The notes: generated by a model not told the origin, from the sequence alone. Numbered from the stretch's first letter, positions 23,901 through 38,500 are shown. The stretch: 64,000 nt of DNA from Brachynemurus nebulosus (GCA_035578155.1 JAPWDM010000001.1:160739498-160803497); one strand, 5' to 3'. Made by a program: numbers and translations.

Positions 23901-26900
23901 CGAAAGCTTGTCCAAAGATAAAAAAGAACCAATGCAACCTATTTTTGTAACAAATGTTATTAATTTTAAATCATTTGAACAGTCGAACTAAATTCGAATG
24001 GCTTTACTAATAAATCCTTGTTTAAAGTTATGAATAAGCAAATAAAAATTATACCAGTATGTATAATTTTTGTATAATGTATGTATAAACGCGGTATGTT
24101 TCTACATACCGCGCGTTGATCACATATTTTAAATCACGTAACGTAAATTATTACACTCATCGCTTAAGACAAGAACTACCTTATCGAGTTGTTTTGAGGA
24201 ATGTTCATCATTCCACCACACAAGAAGAAATAGCCGCTGATCTTGTCGTAGGCTTTTCTATGTTGTAGAAAACGTATCCAATATAAAACATGCTAAAACC
24301 AAGGAACCTTTACCTTTGTTTTTTATTCATCTGAAGAATAATGAAAATAACAAACCAATTTACCAGGTCACAAAAATGGGAAATAAAATTGTAAAAATTT
24401 GAACCACCTAATAAAAATAGGGAAATTCCGCAATGTAAAAGATGCCAGAGATTTGGTCACACCCAAAACAATTGTGGACGTATTTATAGATGTGTAAAGT
24501 GTACTGGAAATCATCAGACAAGTGCGTGCGAGAAAAAAAGCAGAGATATCCCTGCTGTTTGTGTTAACTGTGGTGAAAATCATCCAGCAAATTATAAAGG
24601 TTGTATCGTTTACAAAAAACTTTTAGAAAAACGTTACCCGCCATTAAGAAGAAAGCAGCCTACTGAATCCAACTTGATCTCACGAGTTCCATCTCCGAAC
24701 TACGTGAGAGAAAACTTCACCTATGCACAAGCAGTTGGAGATTTGCCCTCCACTAACATTATTGAAGCCGCCACTGAACAAAATACAAACTAAGATTTAA
24801 TCGCTTTTATGAAGCAGTCATTTTCGGAGCTGAAAGAAATGTTTCGAGATCTTATGAAACAAAATAGCGTGATGGTTAGTCTATTAACAGCGCTGGTTGC
24901 TAAGATAAAATAAAATGGCTCTATCCATAAATATCGTTTTATGGAATGTAAATGGTTTATTAAACCGTCGTCTGGAACTTGAAACATTCCTTCAAGATCA
25001 TGACATAGATATAGCCCTAATATCTGAAACGAGATTTACTCAGAGAAGTTATCTTAAAATAAGAAACTATACTGCGTATGATACGAAACATCCTAGTGGT
25101 AGAGGCCACGGTGGTACAGTGATTATAATTAAAAACAGCTTAAAGCATCACGAGCTACAAAAACATAATGAAGAATACCTTCAAGCAACAAGTGTAGTGG
25201 TGGAAGATTGGATTGGGCCAATAACTTTTTCCGCTGTGTATTGTCCTCCAAGATATGCAATCAGCCAGGATATGTTTCAAAATTTTTTCAACAACCTTGG
25301 AAATCGATTTATTTTAGGCGGTGTACTACAATGCTAAGCACACGCACTGGGGTTCTAGGCTCATCAACCCTAAAAGTAGAAATCTTCTAAAAGTTATCGA
25401 TGAAAGCAATCTGAATCATCTATCTACGGGTGAACCAACTTATTGGCCATTGATTTAAATAAAATTCCAGATTTGTTGGACCTATTTGTTACGAAAAATA
25501 TGTCTAATAGATACATGGAGATAAAGTCGTGTTTTGACTTATCATCGGATCATTCACCTGTTCTGCTTACAGTTAGCACTAAATTAATCCATAAAGAGAA
25601 AACACCTGTTCTGTTCAATAAGCACACGGACTGGGATTACTTTCGAAATTATATTGACAAAAAAATTACCTTAAGAACATCCTTAAAATCAGAATTAGAA
25701 TTAGATCAAGCAGTGGTAAATTTTACTAATATCATTCAATCTGCTGCTTGTGAATCCACTCCAGACATTGTTAATAATTCAGGTGCCAAAGTTACCTCAC
25801 CAGGTACAGTTAAAGACTTGATTTTAGAAAAACGGAGGCTAAGAAGAATATGGCAACAAACCAGGTTTCCAGGAGACAAAAATCGTTTTAACAGAATATC
25901 CCAAAAGTTAAAGCGATTACTGAACAAATTAAAACAGGATGCTATTGAAGATTATCTCGAAAATCTTTGTCCAACTGAAGCATCTGACTACTCCCTCTGG
26001 AAAGCTACTAAGCACAGTAAACAGCCACAACAGCCAATACCATCACTTCGTGGAAATAATGGAAGCTGGGCAAAAAGTGCACGAGAAAAGGCAGAACTTT
26101 TTGCTGAAACTTTATTTGAAGTTTTTCAACCCAATCACGGAGACAAGTTAAATATCGAAGAAACTCAACTTTTAGAAGCATCTTCAGAGCCAGCTGTCCC
26201 AGTTGAACCTTTTTCGCCAAAGGAAATTAAAAGATGCCATTTTCAATGCCATTTTAAGGCTAAAAGATGATTTTTAATGCCATTTTAAGACTAAAATATT
26301 TCCCTGCTGTTTGGAAATTAGCTCAAATCATCTTAATACAAAATCCGGGAAAGCCAGTAAATGAGGTAACGTCGTACGGACCAATCAGTTTACTCCCCGT
26401 TTTATCAAAAATGTTCGAAAAGTTATTTCTCAGAAGACTGCATCGAGTTATTGATGACCTTAAAATTATTCCAGATCATCAGTTTGGTTTTCGCGCAAAA
26501 CATTCAACCGTCGAACAAGTTCATCGTGTAGTCAATACGATCAACCGTTCTTTTCAAGAAAAAAATACTGTACGGCAGCTTTTCTCGACGTGAGTCAAGC
26601 ATTTGACGAAGTATGACATACTGGTTTATTGTATAAATTAAGGAAAAATATTCCTGAATCATTTTACTTAATACTGAAATCTTATTTGTCAGATCGTTAC
26701 TTTCATGTAAAGTTTCAGAGTGAAATATCAGAAATGTTTTCAGTCCGTTCCGGTGTACCACAAGGTAGTGTTCTCGGGCCTGTTCGTTATCTTATATATA
26801 CTGTAGATCTGCCGGTTGATGAAGAAAATACTACTGCAACATTTGCTGATGATACTGCTATCCTAGCTACTGATGAAGATCCAAATGTTGCATCACAAAA

Positions 26901-29900
26901 GTTACAATTTAGCTTGCGTCAAATACAGGAATGGTTACATAAATGGCGTATTCGAGTAAATGAAACGAAATCAGTGCAAGTTACATTTACTATGAGAAAA
27001 GGAACCTGCCCTGCAGTTAGTTTGAATGAAGTAGTGTTACCATTAGCTACTGAAGCTAAATATCTAGGTATGCATCTAAACAGAAAATTAAGATGGCGTA
27101 AGCATATTTGGACTAAACACAAGCAACTAAATGTTAAGTTTTCTAAGTACTATGTATTGGCTTCTAGGTTGTAAGTCAAAGTTGTCTTTAAGAAACAAAG
27201 TGCTAGTTTATAAAAGTGTTATCAAACCAGGATGGACTTATGGTATTCAACTTTGGGGTACTGCTAGTGTTAGCAATATTGAGATATTGCAACGTTTTCA
27301 ATCTAAAGTGCTACGAGCCATTAGTGCTTCCCCGTGGTACGTGCGTAACGATGACATACATCGCAGTCTTCAAGTGCCCACAGTGCGTGAGGAAATAGTA
27401 CAATACAGTGATAAATACATTCATCGCCTAGAAAATCATCCTAATGTGTGTGCCCTTAACCTACTTGACAATAGTGACTCTTTGTATAGACTAAATAGAC
27501 AGAACATTTTAGAATTAAGATATCGATTTATTTAGTTTTTAATGAATAGTATATATTATATTTAGTATATCATTAATTTTGATTGATTACCAGTGGGTAA
27601 TTACCATTCCCGTTATGTTCTATCATCGCTCGATTTATAGTTCTATTTAGAACTGATAATCGATAAACGAGGATATCAAAAAAAGAAAATTTTAAAATTA
27701 CTGCTAGAGCGACATAGTATGCATTTTCGTTAATTTTTTCTTGATGTCAGTTAACACTATCTTCCATATATTGATTTAATAGATGACATATTTCGAGTCA
27801 TTCTAAAAGATAACCCATGGTTAAAGAAGATGGTCATCGTAACTTTTCTGCCATTAATTCCAGCCAGTTCTCACTTTTTTCGCAAGTGGTTTCCATTGCG
27901 TACTCTAGCTTCTATTTCATTTTATGTATTGATCAAAAATTTCTTCCATAGCAGTCCTTCAGGTAACAACATTCTTCACCCAAATATTCTTGAGCATTGA
28001 CTGATTGCAACAATCCGCGTATAATTCATACAGCAAGTACACAAAGCATGCCAATATTCGTACGTATACAGGCAGGCCCGGCGAGAGGGGGGTAGTAGAG
28101 GCTATAGCCCGGAAGTTCGAGTCTGGAAGGGGGCCGGGAGTCATCAGTAAGGAGCACGAGAAAAGTGCCACAATTTTTTTTGTTCTTGGAGTCCGTTATT
28201 TTTTTTTGCCAGTCCTGTATATAAGATGTATACCCATACGTATGTATGTATATGTATCAATTTAGAATTTACGCGCTTGTAACTATTTTACCAAGAGCAG
28301 TCTCATTATTTTTGGGCCATCCTCGTAAAAATAAACTGATTAACAGTTCAGATGATTCTGACTTTAAAAAACATATTCCGTTCAAAATTATTTAAGTACG
28401 AATACTTTTTATCACACACTTAATTTTGGCATACTTCTGATTCAAGATTGACTTGACTATATTTTGCAAATAGTGACTTAACCATTTAAATTTCTATTGC
28501 AGCTGTTGCTGAGGCTCGTGATATTAACACCTATTTAAAACCAATATCAAAACATTTTCTAATGTTAGAAGGAAATGACTTTAGCGAGTGTAGATCACAC
28601 TTAAGACCGATGATACATTGTGTTTGCTTACTTTGGGCAAATTCACGATATTTTTGTTTAAATTCTAAGATAACTGCATTAATACGCCAGATTGGAAATT
28701 CAATTGTTCAAGAGTGTAGGAAAGAATTAGACCCCTCATCAATATTTCAAGGAGAGAGCGAGGAACAACTTAAACGTTTGGCAGTGATTATTGATATCTT
28801 GAAGGAGTTTGTGTAAGTTATACCTATATAAATAAAAATTTAAAAAAGGCAATTTTACACACTTTGAAATAGATGATACTATTAGCATGGAAATGATTAC
28901 TTTAAAGTTGAAAATAGTTATTTTCGATACATATGCGTAAAGAGAGGTATTCTAGTAGGCTTAAACTGGGGAACGAGTCTAAGGAGCTGACGCATACACA
29001 ACGAGATCGAGTGCGCTGTATACCCCCACTCGCCTGACGGCTCGTGGGGGTAAGCGCACGAGATCTCGTTGTGTATACGTCAGTCTCTAAAGTTTGACCG
29101 AGTGCCCCAGTTTAAGCCTATTGAATACCTCACTTTACGCATACGTATCGAACATAATTTTTTATAACGACGGCTTCTCAAGTTTAACAGAGAGAAAAAA
29201 AATTAATTATTTTTAAGTAATTTTAGAAAATAGTAGGGTTAATTTTATTTTATGTTATATGAAAAAAACTTTTTTTTTATTAATTTGTAGATCGTTTTTA
29301 TTTTTTTTATTAATTTGTAGATCGTTTTTATTTTTTTTTTTATTAATTTGTTGATCGTTTCCAGGTTTAATTTGAATATGATTATCATTGACAAATGAAT
29401 ATCATTATTTTCTCGCATAGTTTTAGCAACTTTCACGCACAATTGTACTTTTGCGCACAGTTACTGTCGTTTGTTTTACAATGATATGAAAACTGTTCTT
29501 TACGCCCACTACACAACGCTCGAATATTAAACTTTAGAAGCGGGTGTTATAAAAAGTAATTTTAATTATAAAATGGATACTTGAGATATAAATTAGTTTC
29601 CACGCTTTTAACTTTTATTTATGTACCAATTAATAATTTTTAATTAATGCCCGTTTTGTGCGAATCATTTCGAACATAAACATCAAAATATTTATTAGTC
29701 AATTAATTTCTGCCGCCCACTCATTGATTATCCCTTTTTGTATCTAACTTTTGCGTATTAAGAACCATAAAACAAAATCCTAATCATTTATTATATCTGC
29801 ACGTATCCTGTCTTTCTGTTTGATTTGAATGTAATCATACTCTTTTTTCGATCACATGTGTATGTTGGAGGCCAAAAAAATCCTAATCATGTCATATCTG

Positions 29901-32900
29901 CACGTATCTTAACGAATCATATCGTTTTTCACATCACATCCTTTTTGGTATTAAGTTTTTTTGTGTATTATTGGAAGCCAAAAACATCAATAGATCAATT
30001 TATAATTTATCTTATTTATTCCCAGTGAACATTTTTCTGTAAATTTTATGTCAAAGTGACAGAACTGAAAGTCACCTGTTACATAAAATATGAGTCACAT
30101 ATGACTCACATGTAACTTACAATTTCCCACTTATAAACGTAACAATGTGACGTAACATTGTTATGGTCTTGTTACGTTTCAGGAAAATATAACTTTGATG
30201 TTACCTTATAGATAAAAATACGCCTTACGCCTTCTTTTGCAAAAAGCAAATTCAAAATTCCCCTTTTTTGTTTCTTATTAACATTACATCACATATTACC
30301 AACTTTGTTCATATACATACACCTAAATTATTATTGTTTTTTTTTCTTTCTTTTTGTTGACTGTTACAGGATTCGAACCGTTATCCAAGCTGAAGCATCA
30401 TTTAAATTATCGACAGTCTTAACCACTAGACCAAACTCACTTATTTATTCTCATTGTTATATGTTAATATATATCACAAAATAGTAAATAAAGCCTTACA
30501 AGAATTTTCATAAGAGTTTAATTTTTAAATTAATAACAAAATTAACTGTTTTAACGACGTATTAACGTTTTTTTAATGAAATGTCACAATCATGACTCTT
30601 TTGTTATGTTTTTGTGACGTGTCAATATTAATAAAACATTTCACTTGTCACTTTTGTGAAATGTTTTGTTACCATATTAATTTTAAATGTATCAATTCAG
30701 GAGGAGTTATCAATTTAAAGATTCCTGTAGTTAATACGTCACAAAAACATAACATAAGAGTACTGTTGTGACGTTTTGTTCAAAGTAACATTGTTAGGTC
30801 ATCGGGACATAACAAAAGAGTTATGATTGTGACATTTCAATAAAGTAACGTTGATACATCACAAAAACATAACATAAGAGTCAGTTCTGTGAGGTTTTAT
30901 TAAAGTAACATTGTTAGGTTGCGAAGACATAACATAAAAGTCACACTGTGACGTTTTATCGAAGCAACCTTGATACATCATCTAAACGTAACATAGCAGT
31001 CACAAATGTGACATTTTATTACAGTCACAATGGCACGTAACTGTTACGTAACATACAGGTACCAATTAGGTATATAACGTAAAACTCTAATTTTATATAA
31101 TTGTTATGTCACCCATAAGTCAAAAAAGTTGCGTAACTTGTTATTTCCATGTTACATCACATTTACATTCTATGTTCACTGGGTTGTTCCCTATTTGTAA
31201 AAGTGAAAATTATCTTTTCTAATGTTTTCAGTATTAAAACAAAAATTAATCATTTTAAAGTGCAAATTATCCATTAAAGTTATTATTTCAAAGTTAAAAT
31301 TGTTTCATTTAAAGTTCCAATGTACATGTATTTCTAAGAAATTAATATAGCATTTAGTTTCGAAAAACTTTTTTCTCTAATAGAGCAATGTTTGAAGAAT
31401 ATCGTTCAAAAGTAACTTCATTTTTTCCACCAAATGTTGAACCAGTACCATGGAGTTTTCATCCACGCACAGTTTTCAATCGACTTTTTCTGTTTATTGC
31501 ACGTTTGGAGAAAATTTATATATTTTTCCAAACCGTCATTGAATTTGGACGATTAGAAAAAGTGGAAATTGGTGGTATTAAAGGACGTGGGCTAAGTGTA
31601 CGTGTTCAGAATATATTGAACGAGTTTACTAAATTAAATGCTTATTTTACTGGGATCACATACGACCCACTTGAACCAGCATCAACACTATTTGATACAG
31701 ACTATGAAAAATTTTTAAAAGCCGTGCAAGATTTAGATCGAAAATTGGCAGCGCTATTTTCTCAAGCTTATGACGAATGTTTTAATATTGAAAGTATATT
31801 TAAGGTAAGACAATGATGTTTCTTCAAAATATAAGTATTAAAAGGTAGTAAGAAAATGAAAAATTCTTTTAGTTACTGAAAATTATTGGAAATCTACTAT
31901 TTCGACCGGTTATCTATGAAGAAGTTTCTCCGAAACTGAAAAATATTCCGAAACTCATGCATATTGAATTGGACGCAACCAAAGCAATATTTGATGCTGG
32001 CGAGAAATATGGTATACCAATTGATTGCTCAATGCCTCCAGTAGCTGGATCCCTTTACTGGATACATAAATTAAATGGCCGTATTGATTTACCAATGATC
32101 AATTTCAACGAATTGGAAATTGAGTAAGTAAAATTTTCATTTAGCATAAATTATAAATTTGACTTCCTTCAGCATTTTCACTATTACTATGAAATTTATA
32201 ATTTTAATGTCTTTTGTTTTTTTGCGTTAGTATCGCCAAAGAAGCAGAAGCTGATTATATAAGATTGAAATATAAACAAATGACAAAACTTTTAGCCAAT
32301 AAAGAAAACGAAATATTCCAAAAATGGGTTTTAATGGTACCCGATCAAATACGAGCTGGATTGATGGAGCCACTATTGAAACGAGATGGTGATATAATCC
32401 TTATAAATTTTAGTCCGGAAGTAGGTGTAACATTTTTGTGTGGTTTATGTTTTTAAATTAAAAATAAAAAAATCACAATTTTGATTACGCACTCTCACAA
32501 AGTTTAAATTGTGTAATATAAAATGTTTATCAGTCATCATAGTGCTTTAGATAGCAAACCGATGATTCTCCAATAATTAAAACATGCTATGTCGATTTAC
32601 AATAATGACAATTTTTGAAACAAATGAACTTTCAACAAGAATCGAAAAATCTCATCATTAATAGGCACCCATTTGTTTACAAAGCTAATCTTTAACTTCT
32701 TTTCTCCAGGAGTATCTTTTTCTGACTATCCTTGTACATTTGCTTATTTTCTTGGTTGATGCCAAATTACCGATTGCAAATTAAAAAGTAAATATTAGGT
32801 GTGTGCAAAAGTTCTACCCGTTTTTAGGGCATAAAAAATAAAATAATAAATTCGTTCATATATTTGTCTTTCTACTGTAGTTCTGTGTATAGAAAACCTC

Positions 32901-35543
32901 TCTGCTAATTCTTCAACAGTTATTTGCTCACCATTTAATATAGCATGTTCAAAATCTTCATCGGAAAACTTCGAAGGGCGGTCCAGATCGCGGTTTATCG
33001 GCGCAGCTTTTATCTCCATTACGGAATTTTCGAAACCAACGACGGTAGGTACTTTCGTCTATAGCACTTTCCCCATGCACCTCGAATATTACGACAAGCT
33101 TTGACAGCATTATGACCTTTGTCAAACTCATAAAGCAAACAGATATGGTGTTTGATACACGACATGTTAACCGTACAACGAATTAATTACGTATAAGCGA
33201 GAATTATGTAGTCACGAGCTATTGAGAACTTACGTTATGTAGAATACTATTGCGTAATATTGCATCATTTATTAATACGGAATATTTTTTTTTTTAAACT
33301 CAGTATTCGGGAAACGGGTAGAACTTTTGCACACACCTAATATAACGGAAGTTTACTAAGTTTGAGCTTTAGATCAAAAATATATAGGCAGTGTTGAACA
33401 CTGCCGCAGTTGGGCTTTATTTATAGTTATTATAAAGCTTGAAGTAGATCGTGCCCTCCGTAAAGAACTTTTCTCGCAGGTCGCAGTACACCTATGAATG
33501 ACACTCCTATTGGTAGACTCTAAATATTTTTTGAACTACTGTATGACAGTCACAAATATCACATTTATGGCCAAAATTGTGTCTAAGAATGTTTTTTTTA
33601 AAGTAGTTGTCGGCCGCGATATAAGCCCAATTTCCGGTTCCGCCCTCCATGTTGGTGATGTCAAATGGGTTCAATGAATCTGAGTCCATTCTCATTACAC
33701 TCTCCATCCAAGAAATCTCACATCCATAGTTAACTCAGGTTTGTTGAATGCTTCTGAGTTGTCCGGGTGTACTTACATAACCTGTTTGCGGTAGAACTAC
33801 GCGTTGCTTTTGGGTTCAGACTTGGCATCTTCAATATCATTTTCATTAGAATTTTGGCGTTTCCTGTACCATTCTCTATGAATTTATGCTCGATTTTTGT
33901 AATTCTAATTGTACTTTGCCTTCATGTATCGCAAGATTTTAAGAAAATCAGAAAATTCTCAATCTTTTTCACAGCTTCATATCTTTTTAAGTTTTTAAAA
34001 TACACATTTGGAACCTAAAATGAGTTGTAATACATACATTTCTTTTCAAAACGGTATTTGTTTACTAGTATCGGATTATTAGCCTTTAAGTTCATGTTAA
34101 CCTTAAGGTTAAACGACTATAGTGTCGTCAACTTTGAGGGGGAATTGTCCATTGAACTCAGTTTCATCAGCGTTTCTCCAACTTCCGTATACCATACATT
34201 CTCATTCAAGTTTACACACTAGAATTTTATTTTTCGTCGTTTATGCCAATTTCTATTTCTGTCTATTTAAAGCTTCTTTCAATAACTTTCCTCCTTAATC
34301 GGTAGAGCCAACACTTTCCTATATTCTTAACTTCCTATATAGTTAAGTTTCTCTAATTCTAATAGCTCTTAAACTATTAACAGAAGACTTACTTCAAGAA
34401 AACTAAGCCGACATTAAAATGTTATTCCAATAAGCGGCTTTAAGCGCCCACCTCTTCACCATTCCACGAACGAGGCGAAGGTGCTGTGTGGTAAATTAAA
34501 TGTGTCACTGTTTTTCCGAATATTAGTCATTTTAAATAAAAACTATTTGATATCGCTCACATTTCGAGAATGCCTACACTTCAACTGATAAAATAACACA
34601 TTAAGTATTACACAGTCTAACAGAAAATAACTGCTATAATTAAAAACTTTTTTCTTTAAGTTAGAGGCGGCCTTACGTGAAGTAAGATATTTACTTCTTA
34701 TTGAAAAAGAGAATATACCAGCGGAAGCACTAGCGTTATTTGAAAGGGAAGAAGAATTGTATAAATATAGATTAATTTTAAAACGAATTGTCGAATGGTA
34801 CAACCTCTTAAAAAATAAATGTAATGATGTTGAATTAGAAATTATTTCCATGGAATTAGATGTTATTAATGGAATGATTGATTCCATAATTGAGACGTTG
34901 ACATGGAATGATGATGGTAATTTTAAAAAATGTTCCCTTTTTGCTAACTTTATTTTGAAAAATTTAATTTATGTACCTTTAGTACTCAATTCAATTGAAG
35001 AATTATACGATGAACTTAAAGATCTTAAAGATCGTGTTCTCCAAGCACAAGCTAACGTACAAAATATTTTGGATGGCATCAAAGAATACGGTAACGAATA
35101 TATGTATGATAGAAAAAATGGTAAATTATTGGATTTGGAAGGTGCACCTGCGGCTAGAGAGATGAGATATAATAAATTACGCGAATCCTTCATTCAAGTG
35201 TCATGCGTTATGAAAGAGAATTATAAATTATATTTTAATATAAAAGACGAAAAGAAGGTAATTCCTCAGTAATTTAAAAAAAAATGTTTTATTAACATGT
35301 TGATTGTTCTTATTTATTTAATGTAAAGGATATTGAGGAAGAAGGAGAAGAAGAGGGAGAAGAAGAAGAGGAAATACAGCAAGAGAAACAGGAAAAAGTA
35401 GAAAAAGTAGAAGAAGTTGAAGAAGAAGAAAAAACTGAAGTTGAATTGGAAAGACAGGCATTTATTGAGAGAACTTGGAAAAAATACGAAATTTATATTG
35501 ATAAGTTACTTGAAAATTTGATACTATTTGTGTGTAAAAAAAG
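20962..35543 (+). CDS. Dynein exons 1-11: N-terminal tail (DHC_N1)
   Basis: Residues 1 to about 924. This is the tail that dimerises and binds intermediate chains. Recognisable family blocks are [97 protein letters not shown] and [17 protein letters not shown]. Exon 8 ends at GAA|GTAGG; only this donor keeps the frame into exon 9 ([12 protein letters not shown]). Exon 11 encodes an unusual run of about 40 mostly acidic residues (853-894) before [20 protein letters not shown]. Introns 4, 5 and 8 in this part are 5.9, 2.6 and 2.2 kb and hold most of the inserted elements. Confidence 0.92.
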
Positions 35544-38500
35544 GTACTCGTTTCTGCTTAAGATTTTATTTTTCTTCACAGATAACCGGGTATCTATAAT
35601 TTATCAGAAATGAAAAGAGTGATATTACGTTGATAAAATACAAATTTCAATTTTGATAGAAAACAAAATTTATTATACAGGGTGTTTCAAGCAACTAAGA
35701 ACATATAAATTTTAACACAAGGAAAATTTGTTGTGATCAAAGGGTGCTTTATTTTATTATTATTAAATATTTAGCAAAACTTGAAATAATATCGCGTCAA
35801 AATAATGTTTAAAAGTAATTAAAAGACAATAGCAGTATATTTATTGAGATAACTATAAATAAATCTTAATCTAATGTTGAAATATTTATTAACAAATAAT
35901 ATTGCTTAGTTGAAAATTGGACACCTGTTGTTTTGTATTCAAATTTATTTTTTTGCAATTAAAGAAAATTTTAATAACTATGGATACCTATATAAAAATT
36001 ATAGCCATAAAAAACAAGCATACTCTGATCCCAACAATTTTTTCCCATGTTAAATTCTGTATGTTCTTACTTCGCTGAAACAGACTGTGTAACTACGACA
36101 ATACTTGTCTTTATACCGCAAGAATCACTTAAGAAAAAATAGAGGAATTAAGCTAAATCAAAATTTCATCTTTCTTTATGATTTAAATTAAGAATTTTTT
36201 GAAACTGATTGAATAGGTGTATCTCAACTTATGGACATTTAAGTTGGAGATATTGCCCTGCAATTCACCTCAACTTATTGCAAACCAAGCCCTAAGCGTG
36301 TTTGTAGAAAACTGTGGATAGCAGTGTGCCAGTGTGTGCTTGATACCGCTTAAGGCATTTAGTTAGTCGGTATCGGTCACTCAATGCACAACGCATTATT
36401 ATGTATTGTCGGACCATTGTAAGCTTGGACCCCTCCTTGCTCCGTCCGACTCCGTCCGAAAATATTGGAAGTCCCAAACCGTTGGACAAGTTCGTTAGCC
36501 AGAACATGTCCGATGCCAGGAACATGGTTAAAAAATTGTTTTTTTGCCAAAATTTCCACTTATTCAAGAATTTTTGTGAAATTTTTTTACACTATTTAAA
36601 AGAGGAGAAAAGATTACATAAATACCCCTGTCGCAGCATCCTGCATAACATAGCGAATTTCCATTTACAAAAGTACGTTTTTCTCGGAAACTAGTGGATA
36701 TAGAGTAATTGTAAATAAAACGTACTTTTGTAAATGGAAATTCGCTATGTTATGCAGGATGCTGCGACAGGGGTATTTAAGTTATCAATTCGCTTAAAAA
36801 ACCATTTGGTAGGAAATTTTAAGCACTATCAGTCTTATGATTTACAATTTTTTTGAGTCCTTCAATTTTTAGATTTGTAAGTTTAAAGGGCTTAGGAAAG
36901 GTAGTCTTCGCGTTCTGTTTTGAGCTTCTAACGATCATAACTCAGTCAAATTTGGACGTACAAAAATGAACAAAAAAGCAAATTTTTCAGCAAGAAAAGA
37001 CCTACAATTTTCATTCTATAATTTTTTTTCATAAATTTGTTAGTTTTTTAAATATTTTGAAAAAAAAATACGACTTTTTTAAAAATTAAATTTTCTTTTC
37101 AAGAGTAAATCAGTCATTTTTTCGAATTTAAACTTCTAAATTCGTTCAAACTACCAGAATCCATTGTTTATATATGAATAAAGTAAACTGGCGACGGATT
37201 ACGCTTAGTTTCAATGTTTGCCGTCAAGTAATGAATTTTGATACCGATTTTTTTTCTCAAAAATCAAGACAACTATTTTGCTTTGAATGTAACTCCGTTA
37301 ATTTTTATACTAATGGCTTTTACCACAGCTCAAAATAAAGGTCTATTCAAGTACTTTAAAATTTGTAATATGAGTTTTTTTCGAAAAACCTCTCATTTTT
37401 CCTCCAAATGACATTGAAAGTTTCGATTTTAGCTATCGTCAAAATCGATTTTAACTTCAAGGAGTCATAACTTAGGTTCTGTTCTACCTACAAAAATAAA
37501 AGAGAATGCAATCTCTTTGTTACTTAATTTTCTTTATTTTTGCTCATAACCATTTTTTGTGTAAAACTTGTAGTTTTTGAGATATTTGCGAAATATCCCT
37601 CAAAAACATGCATTTATTGGGCTAAAAACGACCACATTTAGGCGCCAACATCTCAAAAAGTATTGACTGTACAAAAAATTCTTATAGAATATTTTTTGCT
37701 TAGAATTTGTCCCTCTATCGAACGGTGAGGTTATTTTTCATAAAAAAATTTCCAACCCCTAGAAGGGGTGCCTTCACCCCTAGGGTGAAAGCACACATCG
37801 GCATTATATAACTTTTGTTTCTTGGGCTACTCCCTAGCTACAGTTCAAATTTCAAGCCAATCCATCCCATCCGAAAAAATTGGTAGCCAAATGCTTCAGT
37901 TACTGTACAGAGATAGCAACTTGGCTTCTGATTATTCTGTGTTGCAAACCGTATATGTATACATATGTTTGTTAATAAGTTGAAGTAAACTGCGAGTAGT
38001 GTCTCTATAACTAAAATGTCTATAAGTTGCGATAGTCCTCTACTAAATCACGTCAGAAATTAATTTTCATACTTTTTTATATATAAACATTGTCGAAATG
38101 ACTTTTAGTAATTTAGCAATAAATTTTCAATTTTTGCTATAAAAATGTTGAAACCCACCCAGTATCCTACATTCCAGAATACAGTTTTTGGTCAACCTCG
38201 ATTTTATAAAAAAAAGCAAAAAATCGCCCATATATAGAATTATTTTGAGCCTGGTGTCATGTATCTAGTCCCAGTAAATTCGAAAATATTCATTGATTTA
38301 ACTGACTATTTTATCCTGCACTAAATAATTCAAATATAAGTACATGAGTACAATGAGTTACATAGATTACCGTATTAATAAATTCAACAAAAAATTCAAT
38401 CGATTAGTCGACAATTGTATGCTCGATATTTTCGATTAATGAATAATTTTGTCTAAAAAAGAATTTTAGTCGGTTAATCGACTAATTGCTGCAGTCGATT

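Larger units (their letters stand above)
23400..27700 (+). mobile_element. Decayed Jockey-type non-LTR retrotransposon in dynein intron 4
   Basis: Two overlapping-order ORFs in sense orientation: a gag-like ORF1 with three zinc knuckles, and an ORF2 with endonuclease and reverse transcriptase parts. The order, the knuckle set and the RT motifs match the Jockey clade. The 5' start is uncertain (23.2-23.4 kb) and the 3' end lies somewhere after 27535, perhaps at the A-rich stretch near 27680-27700. Many stops and frameshifts show it is inactive. It lies in the same direction as the host gene. Confidence 0.85.
30021..31183. mobile_element. DNA element with CCCAGTGAACAT ends in intron 5
   Basis: The left end CCCAGTGAACAT and the right end ATGTTCACTGGG are perfect inverted copies, and the similarity extends more loosely inward (TGTAAATTTTATGT-like). 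The 1.16-kb interior carries a tRNA-like SINE head and a 60-bp tandem array, both listed separately. There is no transposase frame. The superfamily is not determined, and no convincing target duplication was seen. Confidence 0.55.

Noticed and set aside
30707..31030. CRISPR-like array
   Set aside because: Units are contiguous 60-bp tandem repeats without unique spacers, in eukaryotic intron DNA.
36292..36694. Overlapping open frames near 36.3-36.7 kb
   Set aside because: They run across the decayed repeat and hairpin and have no independent support.
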